64,000 nt of DNA from contig NZ_JACKXE010000001.1 of the NCBI RefSeq assembly GCF_014212315.1, forward strand, positions 1,302,001 through 1,366,000, given 5' to 3'. The position numbers and the translations under genes are program-made. Source of the stretch: Nocardioides luti. Lineage in GTDB: Bacteria > Actinomycetota > Actinomycetes > Propionibacteriales > Nocardioidaceae. This document shows positions 54,800-64,000 of this stretch, one piece after another. The notes under the pieces were generated by a model that was not told where the DNA came from, did not search any database, and worked only from the letters and a program-made list of their open reading frames with translations. The stretch's first letter is position 1. Every line of letters starts with the position of its first letter.

Positions 54800-54817
54800 T
54801 GCTGATTCGATTCAGCA
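54800..54817. promoter_or_regulatory. LacI-type operator
   Basis: TGCTGATTCGATTCAGCA is an 18-bp palindrome with six-base perfect arms (TGCTGA/TCAGCA) and a CG at the exact centre, the hallmark of LacI-family sites. It covers the predicted transcription start, so bound repressor would block the importer promoter. Confidence 0.8.
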
Positions 54818-54894
54818 TATGACCAGCATCACAGTAGGCCCCGAATCCCCGATCGTCCAGCGTCGCACCACGAACCAACACACGAGGAGAACCG

Positions 54895-56196
54895 ATGCGC
54901 ACTCCCTTCCGAGGTCGCACAGCACTGATCGCGGCAGCCGCCGCATCCATGGCCCTGATCGCGTCCGCCTGCGGCTCGGGGGGTGACAGCAGCTCCAGCA
55001 ACAGCAAGACGGTGACCATCTGGAGCAGCATCGACCAGCCGGTCCAGGACGGGCTCAAGAAGTCCCTGGAGTCGAAGCTCGCCAGCACCGGCATCAAGAT
55101 CGACTGGCAGAAGGTCGAGAACATCAACCAGCTGATCATCACCAAGATCCAGGCCGGTGACACCCCCGACATCGCGCTCGTCCCGCAGCCCGGCGTCGTG
55201 AAGCAGATGAACCAGCTCGGTGCGATCAAGCCCCTCGACGACGTCGTGGACATGAGCGCGCTCGAGTCGAGCATGGTCCCCGGCTCGCTCGACTCCGGCA
55301 CCGTCGACGGCAAGCTCTACGGCCTGCTCGTCAGCGCCAACGTCAAGGGCCTGGTCTTCTACCCGAAGAAGCCCTGGGACAAGGCGGGCTACCAGGCCCC
55401 CGAGACCATCGACGAGCTGAACACGCTCACCGAGCAGATCAAGTCCGACGGCAACACGCCGTGGTGCATGGGCATCGAGTCCGACACCGCCACCGGCTGG
55501 CCCGCCACCGACTGGTTCGAGACGCTCGTCGCCAAGTACGGCGGCGCCGACGGCTACAACTCGTGGGTCAGCCACGAGACGCCGTTCGACTCCGACCTCG
55601 TCAAGGAGGCCGGCGCCGAGTTCGAGAAGCTCCTCTTCACCGAGGGCAACACCCTCGGTGGCCAGGAGGCCATCGCCAGCACCAACTTCGGCACCGCGGG
55701 CAACCCGATGTTCGAGAGCACCCCGAAGTGCTGGATGTACAACCAGGGCTCGTTCATCACCGGCTTCTTCCCGAAGAGCGCCACGAGTGACCTCGACGCC
55801 AACGTCGGTGTCTTCGGCTTCCCGGCGGCCACCGCCGGCGGCGAGAACCCGGTCGAGGGTGGCGGCGACCTGCTGACCATGCTCAACGACAGCGAGAACG
55901 TGAAGACCGTCGTCAAGGCGATGTCCGAGACCGACATCGGCAACGACGCGGCCCCGAGCAGCTCCTTCATCTCCCCGCACAAGGACTTCGACGTCTCGCT
56001 CTACCCGAACGAGCTGACGAAGCAGATCGCCCAGGTCGCCTACGACTCGACGGCGTTCCTGTTCGACGGCTCCGACCAGATGCCGGCCGAGGTCGGCACG
56101 GGCTCCTTCTGGAAGGAGATGACCGCCTGGATCAGCGGTCAGGAGGACCTCGACACGGCCCTGAAGAACATCGACTCGAGCTGGCCCAGCTCGTAG
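54895..56196 (+). CDS. Carbohydrate ABC transporter substrate-binding lipoprotein (AglE-like)
   Basis: This is a 433-residue protein. The lipoprotein signal ALIAAAAASMALIASAC (Cys near residue 25) is followed by a Ser/Asn-rich linker. The mature part is a CUT1-type sugar-binding protein: VTIWSSIDQPVQDGLKKSLESKL, GDTPDIALVPQPGVVKQM, PFDSDLVKEAGAEFEKLLF and a C-terminal GTGSFWKEMTAWISG. The closest recognisable systems are alpha-glucoside/alpha-galactoside importers. GAGGAGA precedes the ATG. The downstream hairpin (56211-56244) may keep this cistron's mRNA stable and more abundant than the permeases'. Confidence 0.92.
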   Translation: MRTPFRGRTALIAAAAASMALIASACGSGGDSSSSNSKTVTIWSSIDQPVQDGLKKSLESKLASTGIKIDWQKVENINQLIITKIQAGDTPDIALVPQPGVVKQMNQLGAIKPLDDVVDMSALESSMVPGSLDSGTVDGKLYGLLVSANVKGLVFYPKKPWDKAGYQAPETIDELNTLTEQIKSDGNTPWCMGIESDTATGWPATDWFETLVAKYGGADGYNSWVSHETPFDSDLVKEAGAEFEKLLFTEGNTLGGQEAIASTNFGTAGNPMFESTPKCWMYNQGSFITGFFPKSATSDLDANVGVFGFPAATAGGENPVEGGGDLLTMLNDSENVKTVVKAMSETDIGNDAAPSSSFISPHKDFDVSLYPNELTKQIAQVAYDSTAFLFDGSDQMPAEVGTGSFWKEMTAWISGQEDLDTALKNIDSSWPSS

Positions 56197-56210
56197 TCAC
56201 CGCTCCACCC

Positions 56211-56244
56211 CGCCGGGCGCGGGCCTCACGGCCCGCGCCCGGCG
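56211..56244 (+). promoter_or_regulatory. Intercistronic 15-bp hairpin after the binding-protein gene
   Basis: CGCCGGGCGCGGGCC (56211-56225) pairs perfectly with 56230-56244 around a TCAC tetraloop. It lies 15 bp after the binding-protein stop and 43 bp before the permease GTG. Such hairpins in binding-protein operons act as partial terminators or 3' mRNA stabilisers. Confidence 0.8.
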
Positions 56245-56286
56245 TACCCCCACCCCATCATCTGAGCTGAAAGGGAGGTCGGCCCC

Positions 56287-57270
56287 GTGGGATTCAAAGC
56301 ACTGAGCGCCCTTCTCACCGTGATCGCCGGAGTCGGGGGGGCCCTGGCCCTCTACTGGATCCTGAACAAGCTCGCCGAGATCCTCCCGGGGAAGCTCGAG
56401 CACAAGGTCAAGCCGTACCTCTACATCCTCCCGGCGTTCGCCGCGATCGTGCTCTACCTGATCTACCCCGCGATCCTGACGATCAACAACAGCTTCAAGG
56501 ACAACCTGTCGCTGAAGTACGTCGGCTTCGCGAACTACACGAACCTCTTCAAGTCCAGCGAGTTCAAGGACACGCTGTTCAACACGCTCCTGTGGATCGT
56601 GATCGTGCCCGCGGTGACCGTCGTGGTCGGCCTGCTCGTCGCCGTCCTCGCCGACCGGCTCAAGCCCTCGGGCGAGAAGCTCACGAAGACGATCATCTTC
56701 CTGCCGATGGCGATCAGCATGATCGGTGCGGCGACGATCTGGCGCTTCATCTACGACGCCCGCCCGAAGGGCCAGCCGCAGATCGGCCTGCAGAACGCCC
56801 TCATCGGCACCCTCGACTGGGGCCCGATCGCGTGGCTGCAGAAGAGCGACTTCCACCTCAACAGCCTGCTGCTGATGCTGATCCTGCTGTGGGCGCAGGT
56901 CGGCTTCTCCATGGTGCTGCTCTCGGCCGCCGTCAAGGGCGTCCCCGTCGACACCCTCGAGGCCGCCCGCATCGACGGCGCCGGCGAGCGGGCGATCTTC
57001 TTCCGCGTCGTGGTGCCGCAGATCAAGGGCACCGTGATCACGGTGTTCATCACCGTGACCATCGGCGTGATGAAGGTCTTCGACATCGTCTACGTCAACA
57101 CCAACGGTGACTTCAACACGAACGTGCTCGGCAACCTCTTCTACAACAACATCAGCACGTTCCTGAACTACGGCGCCGCGTCCGCGATCGTCGTGATCCT
57201 GATGGTCGCCGTGCTCCCGATCATGTGGTACCAGGTGCGCCACTTCAAGGCAGAGGAGGAAGCGGCATGA
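56287..57270 (+). CDS. Sugar ABC transporter permease 1 (AglF/MalF type)
   Basis: This is a 327-residue permease with about eight membrane segments. The first helix (ALSALLTVIAGVGGALALYWIL) precedes the usual MalF-like core (PYLYILPAFAAIVLYLIYPAILTINNSFKD). The EAA loop is LLSAAVKGVPVDTLEAARIDGAGERAIFFRVVVPQIKGT. It starts at GTG, with AAGGGAGG upstream. The stop overlaps the start of the second permease (ATGA). Confidence 0.94.
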   Translation: MGFKALSALLTVIAGVGGALALYWILNKLAEILPGKLEHKVKPYLYILPAFAAIVLYLIYPAILTINNSFKDNLSLKYVGFANYTNLFKSSEFKDTLFNTLLWIVIVPAVTVVVGLLVAVLADRLKPSGEKLTKTIIFLPMAISMIGAATIWRFIYDARPKGQPQIGLQNALIGTLDWGPIAWLQKSDFHLNSLLLMLILLWAQVGFSMVLLSAAVKGVPVDTLEAARIDGAGERAIFFRVVVPQIKGTVITVFITVTIGVMKVFDIVYVNTNGDFNTNVLGNLFYNNISTFLNYGAASAIVVILMVAVLPIMWYQVRHFKAEEEAA

Positions 57271-58190
57271 CCGACGCCGCCACCACGACCGCGGCCGCCA
57301 CGCCGACCACGAAGAACCGGCGCAAGGCCACGGCGTTCGACGCCAACCCCGCGAGGGCGGGCTGGCTCACCAAGGTCGTCCTGGGCATCATCTGCGTGCT
57401 CTGGCTGGTCCCCCTGCTCGGCACGTTCGTGACGTCGTTCCGCACGCTCGACGACGTCAACGCCAGCGGGTGGTGGACCGTGTTCACCCACCCGTCGGGC
57501 CTGGGCAACCTCACCATCGACAACTACGACAAAGCGCTCACCGGCAACGCGAACATGGGCCGGGCGTTCGTCAACAGCCTCGCCATCACGCTGCCGGCGA
57601 CGTTCATCCCGATCCTGATCGCCGCCTTCGCGGCGTACGCCTTCACGTTCATGGAGTTCAAGGGTCGCGACGCGCTGTTCCTCACCATCGTCAGCCTGCT
57701 GGTGGTGCCGAACTACGTGGCCTTCGTGCCGATCCTCAAGCTCTACCGGAACTTCGGCCTCAACGGCACGTTCCCGGCGGTCTGGCTCGCGCACATCGGC
57801 TTCGGCATGTCGTTGGCGATCTACATCCTGCGCAACTACATGGCGACGCTGCCGAAGACCGTGATCGAGTCGGCCAAGATCGACGGGGCCAGCCACTTCC
57901 AGACCTTCTACAAGCTCGTGCTGCCGATGTCGGTCCCCGCGCTGGCGTCGTTCGCGATCTTCCAGTTCCTCTGGGTCTGGAACGACCTGCTCACCGCACT
58001 GGTGTTCATCGGGCCGGGAGAGAACGAACCCGTCACCGTCGGTCTGACCCACCTCAAGACCCAGCTGGGCCAGGGCTGGGAGCTCACCACGGCCGGCGGC
58101 TTCATCACGATGATCCTGCCGATCATGGTCTTCCTCGGCCTGCAGCGCTTCTTCATCCGCGGCCTCACCGCAGGAGCCGTCAAGGGCTGA
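57267..58190 (+). CDS. Sugar ABC transporter permease 2 (AglG/MalG type)
   Basis: This is a 307-residue permease with six membrane helices after a polar N-terminus. LVPLLGTFVTSFRTLDDVNASGWW is typical of MalG-type proteins; the EAA loop reads LPKTVIESAKIDGASHFQTFYKLVLPMSVPALASF. GAGGAGGA lies before the ATG, which overlaps the stop of permease 1. A strong hairpin (58216-58242) follows. Confidence 0.94.
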   Translation: MTDAATTTAAATPTTKNRRKATAFDANPARAGWLTKVVLGIICVLWLVPLLGTFVTSFRTLDDVNASGWWTVFTHPSGLGNLTIDNYDKALTGNANMGRAFVNSLAITLPATFIPILIAAFAAYAFTFMEFKGRDALFLTIVSLLVVPNYVAFVPILKLYRNFGLNGTFPAVWLAHIGFGMSLAIYILRNYMATLPKTVIESAKIDGASHFQTFYKLVLPMSVPALASFAIFQFLWVWNDLLTALVFIGPGENEPVTVGLTHLKTQLGQGWELTTAGGFITMILPIMVFLGLQRFFIRGLTAGAVKG

Positions 58191-58215
58191 TCCGCAGCAC
58201 CGCGTCATCCTCGAG

Positions 58216-58242
58216 CGCCCGGGCGGGTCCCCCGCCCGGGCG
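58216..58242 (+). terminator. GC-rich hairpin after the permease genes
   Basis: CGCCCGGGCGGG (58216-58227) pairs perfectly with CCCGCCCGGGCG (58231-58242) around a 3-nt loop, followed by TTCGTGC. It is a probable terminator or attenuator separating the importer from the alpha-galactosidase gene, which has a TAGGCT (58259-58264) as a possible -10 of its own. Confidence 0.75.
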
Positions 58243-58304
58243 TTCGTGCACCCACCCCTAGGCTCATCCGCCGGACCACCCGACACCCCCAGGAGTCCCC
58301 CCGC

Positions 58305-60428
58305 ATGCTGTTCCCGAACGGGACGTCCACCGGACCCCGCACCACCCTCGAGCTCGACACCGCCGGCGACGCGATGCCGCGCGTGCTGTGGGCCGGCCTG
58401 GCCCCCGCCGGCGGGCCCGGCCCCGGCGGCGTGCCGGTGCTGCCGAACGGCCCCGGCATGCCGCTGCTGGGCGAGCACGCGCACGCGCTCTACACCCGCC
58501 CGCACCTGCGCGGGCACCGGATCGACCCCGAGCGCGGCACGACCGGCCACGGCTGGACCACCCGCTTCTCCCCCACGGGCACCGAGGTCACCGACACGAC
58601 CTTCCGGCTGACGGCGAGCGACCCGGACGCGGGGCTCGACCTCGTCCTCGAGCTCGAGTCGCTGGTCGGCGGCGGGCTGCGGGGCCGCTGCTCGGTCACG
58701 AACACCGACCCCACGCCGTACGTCGTGGACGGGCTGGAGGTCGTGCTGCCCGTCGAGGACCGGCTGGTCGAGGTCCTCGACTTCACCGGCCGGCACGAGC
58801 GCGAGCGCACCCCGCAGCGCCACCAGGTCACCGACGGCCTGTGGCTGCGCGAGGGGCGCGGCGGGCGCCCCGGGCTGGACGCCGCGACCATGGTGGTCGT
58901 CGGGACGCCCGGCTTCTCCTTCACGCACGGCGAGGTCGTCGGCGTGCACGTCGCCTGGAGCGGCAACAGCGTGCTGCGCGTCGAGCGGGACGCCGCCACC
59001 GGCACCACGGTCGGCGGCGGCGAGCACCTGCTGCCCGGCGAGGTCGTCCTGGCGCAGGGCGGGACCTACACCAGCCCGTGGGTGCACGTGGCCGCCGCGG
59101 ACGACGGGCTCGACGGCCTGGCCGCGGCCTGGCACACCTGGCAGCGCTCGCTGCCCGCGCACCCCGGGCCGCAGCCGGTCCTGCTCAACGTCTGGGAGGC
59201 GGTCTACTTCGACCACGACCTGGAGCGGCTGCGCTCGATCGCGGACCGCGCCGCGGGCGTGGGCGTCGAGCTGTTCGTCCTGGACGACGGCTGGTTCCGC
59301 CACCGCCGCGACGACACCGCCGGCCTCGGCGACTGGTGGGTCGACGAGACGGTCTGGCCCGACGGCCTGACCCCGCTGGCCGACCACGTCCGCGGCCTCG
59401 GGATGAAGTTCGGGCTCTGGTTCGAGCCCGAGATGGTCAACCCGGACTCCGACCTGTACCGCGAGCACCCCGAGTGGATCCTGTCCGCCGGCGCGCACCG
59501 GGTGCCGCGCGAGCACCGGCAGCAGCAGGTGCTGGACCTGACCCGGCCCGAGGTCTTCGACCACCTCTTCGAGCGGGTGTCCGCGATCCTCGACGCGCAA
59601 CCGGTCGACTACGTGAAGTGGGACCACAACCGCGACCTCCTCGAGGCCGGGGGCGGCGCCCGCGGCGGCTCCCCCGCGGCGCACGACCAGGCGATCGCCT
59701 TCCACCGCCTCCTCGACGCGCTCCGCGCGGCGCACCCCGGGGTGCTGTGGGAGTCCTGCGCGTCGGGCGGCGGCCGGATCGACCTGAGCGTGCTGGAGCG
59801 GGTCGAGCGGTTCTGGACCTCCGACATGACCGACGCCGTGGCCCGCCAGTCGATCCAGCGCTGGGCCACGCAGCTCGTGGCGCCGGAGTACCTCGGTGCC
59901 CACGTCTCTTCCACCACCTCCCACACCACGGGTCGCACCCTGTCGGTCGACTTCCGGGGCGCCACCGCGCTCTTCGGCTCGTTCGGCATCGAGTGGGACC
60001 TCACCACCGCCTCCGACGACGAGCTCACCGCGCTGGCCGGGTGGGTCGAGCGCTACCAGCGCTTCCGCGGGATGCTCCAGGCCGGCCGCACGGTCCGCCC
60101 CGAGTCGACCGACCCGACCGTGCTCCTGCACGGCGTCGTCGCCGCGGACCGCTCCGAGGCGCTGGTCGCGCACGTCGCGCTGGACGAGTCGGCGCACAAC
60201 CGCGGCGTCACGGTCCGGGTCCCCGGGCTCGACCCCGCGGCGACGTACCACCTGGCCTGGGAGGGGCCGGTCGCCCACACGCACGTGAGCATGTCCGCGC
60301 CGCTGCCCGAGGTCGGGCCGACCGACGGCGTCGACGTGAGCGGCGAGGTGCTGGCGCGGCGCGGGTTCTGGATGCCGCGGCGGCGTCCCGAGACCGTGAC
60401 CCTGGTGCACGTCACGCGGGTGGGCTGA
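58305..60428 (+). CDS. Alpha-galactosidase, glycoside hydrolase family 36
   Basis: This is a 707-residue enzyme without signal peptide, so it acts in the cytoplasm on imported alpha-galactosides (melibiose, raffinose, stachyose). The N-terminal beta-sandwich is followed by the catalytic barrel: VLLNVWEAVYFDHD, FVLDDGWFRHRRDDTAGLGDW, KFGLWFEPEMVNPDSDLYREHPEW, nucleophile Asp440 in YVKWDHNRDL and acid/base Asp507 in FWTSDMTDA. WESCASGGGRIDLS is also typical. AGGAG lies before the ATG. Together with the GH32-like enzyme it could split raffinose to galactose, glucose and fructose. Confidence 0.95.
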   Translation: MLFPNGTSTGPRTTLELDTAGDAMPRVLWAGLAPAGGPGPGGVPVLPNGPGMPLLGEHAHALYTRPHLRGHRIDPERGTTGHGWTTRFSPTGTEVTDTTFRLTASDPDAGLDLVLELESLVGGGLRGRCSVTNTDPTPYVVDGLEVVLPVEDRLVEVLDFTGRHERERTPQRHQVTDGLWLREGRGGRPGLDAATMVVVGTPGFSFTHGEVVGVHVAWSGNSVLRVERDAATGTTVGGGEHLLPGEVVLAQGGTYTSPWVHVAAADDGLDGLAAAWHTWQRSLPAHPGPQPVLLNVWEAVYFDHDLERLRSIADRAAGVGVELFVLDDGWFRHRRDDTAGLGDWWVDETVWPDGLTPLADHVRGLGMKFGLWFEPEMVNPDSDLYREHPEWILSAGAHRVPREHRQQQVLDLTRPEVFDHLFERVSAILDAQPVDYVKWDHNRDLLEAGGGARGGSPAAHDQAIAFHRLLDALRAAHPGVLWESCASGGGRIDLSVLERVERFWTSDMTDAVARQSIQRWATQLVAPEYLGAHVSSTTSHTTGRTLSVDFRGATALFGSFGIEWDLTTASDDELTALAGWVERYQRFRGMLQAGRTVRPESTDPTVLLHGVVAADRSEALVAHVALDESAHNRGVTVRVPGLDPAATYHLAWEGPVAHTHVSMSAPLPEVGPTDGVDVSGEVLARRGFWMPRRRPETVTLVHVTRVG

Positions 60429-60470
60429 GGCCGTCCCCGGCGGTGCGTCCCTGCGTGGCTGGGCGTGCCG

Positions 60471-61166
60471 TCAGGCGCCGAGGATCCTGCGGCGCAGCGT
60501 GCCGGGCGGGTTGCGCCGCTTGACCGAGACGCCGCCCCAGACGGCCACACCCCGGATCCGCACCGTGGGCGAGTGCTCGTCCAGCTCGGCGCGGACCAGG
60601 CTGGACGGGCCGGAGTAGCCACCCATGATCCCGGTGCCCTCGATGACGACGTTGACGTGCGGGCCGACGACGATGTCGGCCCCGCCCATGAAGGCATTCA
60701 CGGTGATGACGACCTCGCGGGCGGCGAACTGCGCCTCGCGGAGGTCGAGGTTCGCGCCGCCCATCACGGCAGTGACCACCAGGTGCTGCGGCACCACCCA
60801 CACGCCCTTGCGCTCCATCCCGCTCATGAAGGCGAGGTGCCGCTCGTCGGCGGCGCCGCCGGGCACGACCTGCGAGGTGGGACGCGGGGCGGGCGCGTGC
60901 GGGTGCTGCGTCGGTGCGGGGGCGCCGGGGGCACCCGGGACGCCCGGCCGGGTGCGGTGGGCCGGCAGGTCGACGGTGATGGGCACCAGGTCGGCGTACG
61001 TCCGCGCGGCGTACGCCGCCTCCAGCCGCTCGTCGAGCTCGGCGAGGTCGATGCGGCCCTCGCCGGCGGCCTCGCGCAGGATCTCGGCGACCTGGTGGCG
61101 CTCCGCGTCGGAGACCCGGAGCTGCGCCGGGTCGGTCGGGCGGTCGGGTTCGAGCTGTCCCTCCAT
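60471..61166 (-). CDS. DUF1707 protein with LiaF-like C-terminal domain
   Basis: This is a 231-residue protein. The N-terminal DUF1707 motif is LRVSDAERHQVAEILREAAGEGRIDLAELDERLEAAYAARTYADL; after a Pro/Ala linker the C-terminal part is a beta-helix-like region (HLVVTAVMGGANLDLREAQFAAREVVITVNAFMGGADIVVGPHVNVVIEGTGIMGGYSG) related to the LiaF/DUF2154 C-terminal domain, linked in firmicutes to envelope-stress sensing. There are no membrane helices. TACGCT ends 6 nt before the ATG. It is divergent from the fumarase gene, with 35 bp between starts. Confidence 0.9.
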   Translation of the reverse strand: MEGQLEPDRPTDPAQLRVSDAERHQVAEILREAAGEGRIDLAELDERLEAAYAARTYADLVPITVDLPAHRTRPGVPGAPGAPAPTQHPHAPAPRPTSQVVPGGAADERHLAFMSGMERKGVWVVPQHLVVTAVMGGANLDLREAQFAAREVVITVNAFMGGADIVVGPHVNVVIEGTGIMGGYSGPSSLVRAELDEHSPTVRIRGVAVWGGVSVKRRNPPGTLRRRILGA

Positions 61167-61201
61167 GGTGCGAGCGTAAACCGCTCGACTAGCCTCGGGG
61201 C

Positions 61202-62890
<1,689 letters not shown>

Positions 62891-62904
62891 CGCGGTCCGC
62901 CGGC

Positions 62905-62952
62905 GGACGTCATGCGATCTGGTCGCCAGGGCAGCCACATCGCCTGACGTCC
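62905..62952. repeat. Imperfect 18-bp inverted repeat sharing the GGACGTCAT arm
   Basis: GGACGTCATGCGATCTGG (62905-62922) pairs with CCACATCGCCTGACGTCC (62935-62952) at 16 of 18 positions around a 12-nt loop. It lies between the convergent stops of the fumarase gene (62890) and the DUF559 gene (62972), where it could act as a bidirectional terminator, but no T-tract is present. The arm start is the same as in the hairpin at 21532. Confidence 0.82.
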
Positions 62953-62971
62953 CGCGCCACGTCGTACGCCG

Positions 62972-63922
62972 TCAGGCGGAGCGCTCGAGGGGACACCCGC
63001 CGTCGCGCAGCGCCTGCTCGATCTGCTCGAAGAAGTCGTCGGGGGCGACCCGCAGGCCCAGCAGCGGGAGCCGCAGGACTCGCGCGTCCTGCAGCGTCAC
63101 GGCGTTCTGCCGCAGGGCCTCGTCCACGACCGAGACGGCCCACTGGTGCTGGATGCCGTCGATCTCCACCACGACGCGCCACTCCTCCCAGCTCACGTCC
63201 AGGTAGTAGCGCCCGTTGCGTCCCCGCCTGACGACCTGGCGTGACGGCTCGGGCAGCCCGCGGCGACGACACTCCCGCGCGAAGTCGATCTCCCCGAGCG
63301 ACCTGGCCCCTCCCAGCAGGTCCAGCAGCACATCGTGGATGAGGAGACGCCTCCGGTCGCGCCGCACCCGGAGCATCTCCGCGCCGAGCTGCTCCGCAGT
63401 GGCGAGACCCTGCTGGACCGTCATCGCCAGGAGCAGTGCGGCCTGCTTGTCCGAGCGCGCCCAGAGCGCCGCACGGATGGCCGCGACGGCCGGCCGCGTC
63501 CTCGGGACGCCGCTGGCAGCGAGGTCGTCCGACGACCAGCGCCGGGTCTGGCGGATGTTGAGGCCGGCGCCGCGCCGGACCCGTGCCCCTCGCGGCACGG
63601 ACACCCGGATCGTGCGGGACTCGTAGTTCGCCAGGCCCGCGGCGATCAGGGCGGACTCACCGTCGAGGTGCGCACGCGGGCCCGCCTCCTGGACCGCGGC
63701 CCAGAACCGCGCCTCCTGCGTGAGCGGACCGTTGTGCGTGACGACCGACTGGGTCCCGTGACGGCGCCACCGACGGGAGGCCACGGCCGCCCGCACCTCG
63801 CCGCGGGTCAGCCCCAGCGCATAGGCCTGGACCAGCGAGATGACACCCGCCTGGTCGGCAGCGAGCCGCTCCGCCCTGCGTCGGCGCAGCTCGCGCAGCT
63901 GGGGGGTGGGACGGTCGGTCAT
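62972..63922 (-). CDS. AbiEi-like winged-helix plus DUF559 endonuclease-fold protein
   Basis: This is a 316-residue protein. The N-terminal part (ADQAGVISLVQAYALGLTRGEVRAAVASRRWRRHG) resembles the winged-helix of AbiEi-type antitoxins; the C-terminal part (GRNGRYYLDVSWEEWRVVVEIDGIQHQW...DARVLRLPLLGLRVAPDDFFEQIEQAL) is a DUF559/Vsr-like PD-(D/E)XK domain with Asp and Glu in the expected places. Many actinobacteria carry several such proteins, of unknown function. The ATG has GGGAGGGAA upstream. No AbiEii-type toxin is next to it within the window; the 78 bp to the right edge end in GGGACGTCAT. Confidence 0.82.
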   Translation of the reverse strand: MTDRPTPQLRELRRRRAERLAADQAGVISLVQAYALGLTRGEVRAAVASRRWRRHGTQSVVTHNGPLTQEARFWAAVQEAGPRAHLDGESALIAAGLANYESRTIRVSVPRGARVRRGAGLNIRQTRRWSSDDLAASGVPRTRPAVAAIRAALWARSDKQAALLLAMTVQQGLATAEQLGAEMLRVRRDRRRLLIHDVLLDLLGGARSLGEIDFARECRRRGLPEPSRQVVRRGRNGRYYLDVSWEEWRVVVEIDGIQHQWAVSVVDEALRQNAVTLQDARVLRLPLLGLRVAPDDFFEQIEQALRDGGCPLERSA

Positions 63923-64000
63923 GCCCGTTCCCTCCCCCACCTGGCAGCGGCCAACCGTCCCACTCGCGACCCTGTGGACAACGGCCTCGCGGGACGTCAT

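Noticed and set aside
57168..60410. Open frame of more than 1000 codons on the minus strand, antisense to permease and alpha-galactosidase genes
   Set aside because: It is an effect of GC-rich third positions in the real genes. Its product is a monotonous Arg/Ala/Val/Gly/Asp mix with no domain, and the plus-strand genes have full motif support.

Overview
The window is very GC-rich, densely coded DNA from an actinobacterium. A mycothiol gene (mshB), DUF6113, DUF4245, DUF6542 and DUF1707 proteins, the ispH-xseA-xseB-DUF4245...glpX gene order and many apparently leaderless start sites all point to Actinomycetota. The overall gene style suggests Nocardioides or a relative, but that is inference. 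No rRNA, tRNA, CRISPR array, transposase or phage gene was seen.

Layout. 1-5.5 kb: a VanW-type cell-wall protein cut by the left edge, mshB with its DUF6113 partner, a NUDIX hydrolase pair, a beta-propeller-like protein, a thioesterase and a DUF202 protein. 5.5-9.5 kb: a TetR/SMR efflux pair with a double operator, a flavin dehydrogenase and an aromatic-acid-type MFS transporter. 9.5-17.6 kb: a membrane hybrid histidine kinase, a GlsB-like protein, a Ser/Thr kinase, a metallo-beta-lactamase-fold enzyme, secreted and small proteins and a truncated globin. 17.6-27.9 kb: prfC, a broken isochorismatase-family gene, secreted and membrane proteins, a tandem pterin-dehydratase-like/VOC protein, a TetR-controlled divergent cluster (SDR, alpha/beta hydrolase, MDR oxidoreductase), ychF and a lipoprotein. 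28-32.2 kb: an acyl-CoA ligase, PHA synthase and PHA depolymerase operon. 32.2-41.6 kb: a DksA-like protein, glutaryl-CoA-dehydrogenase-like and aminotransferase-V genes, exonuclease III, rmuC, a YciO protein and a GtrB/GtrA pair. 40.6-49.1 kb: the ispH-xseAB-DUF4245-glpX backbone, interrupted by an anion permease and an HTH-TOBE/modABC molybdate cluster. 49.1-51.4 kb: two alpha/beta hydrolases and a 103-bp tandem repeat. 51.4-60.4 kb: an oligosaccharide locus (ABC importer, MsmK-type ATPase, LacI regulator, GH32-like enzyme and GH36 alpha-galactosidase) that fits raffinose-family sugars. 60.4-64 kb: a DUF1707 protein, a class I fumarase and an AbiEi/DUF559-type protein.

The most unusual material is non-coding or at domain level. 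There are four long intergenic inverted repeats without T-tracts, two of which begin with the same GGACGTCAT arm that reappears at the right edge. The 103-bp repeat array supplies the stop codon of the gene before it. A leaderless -10/start-codon architecture recurs at more than twenty genes. One protein carries two successive copies of a decayed pterin-dehydratase-like plus VOC module. No clear new defence or biosynthetic system was found.
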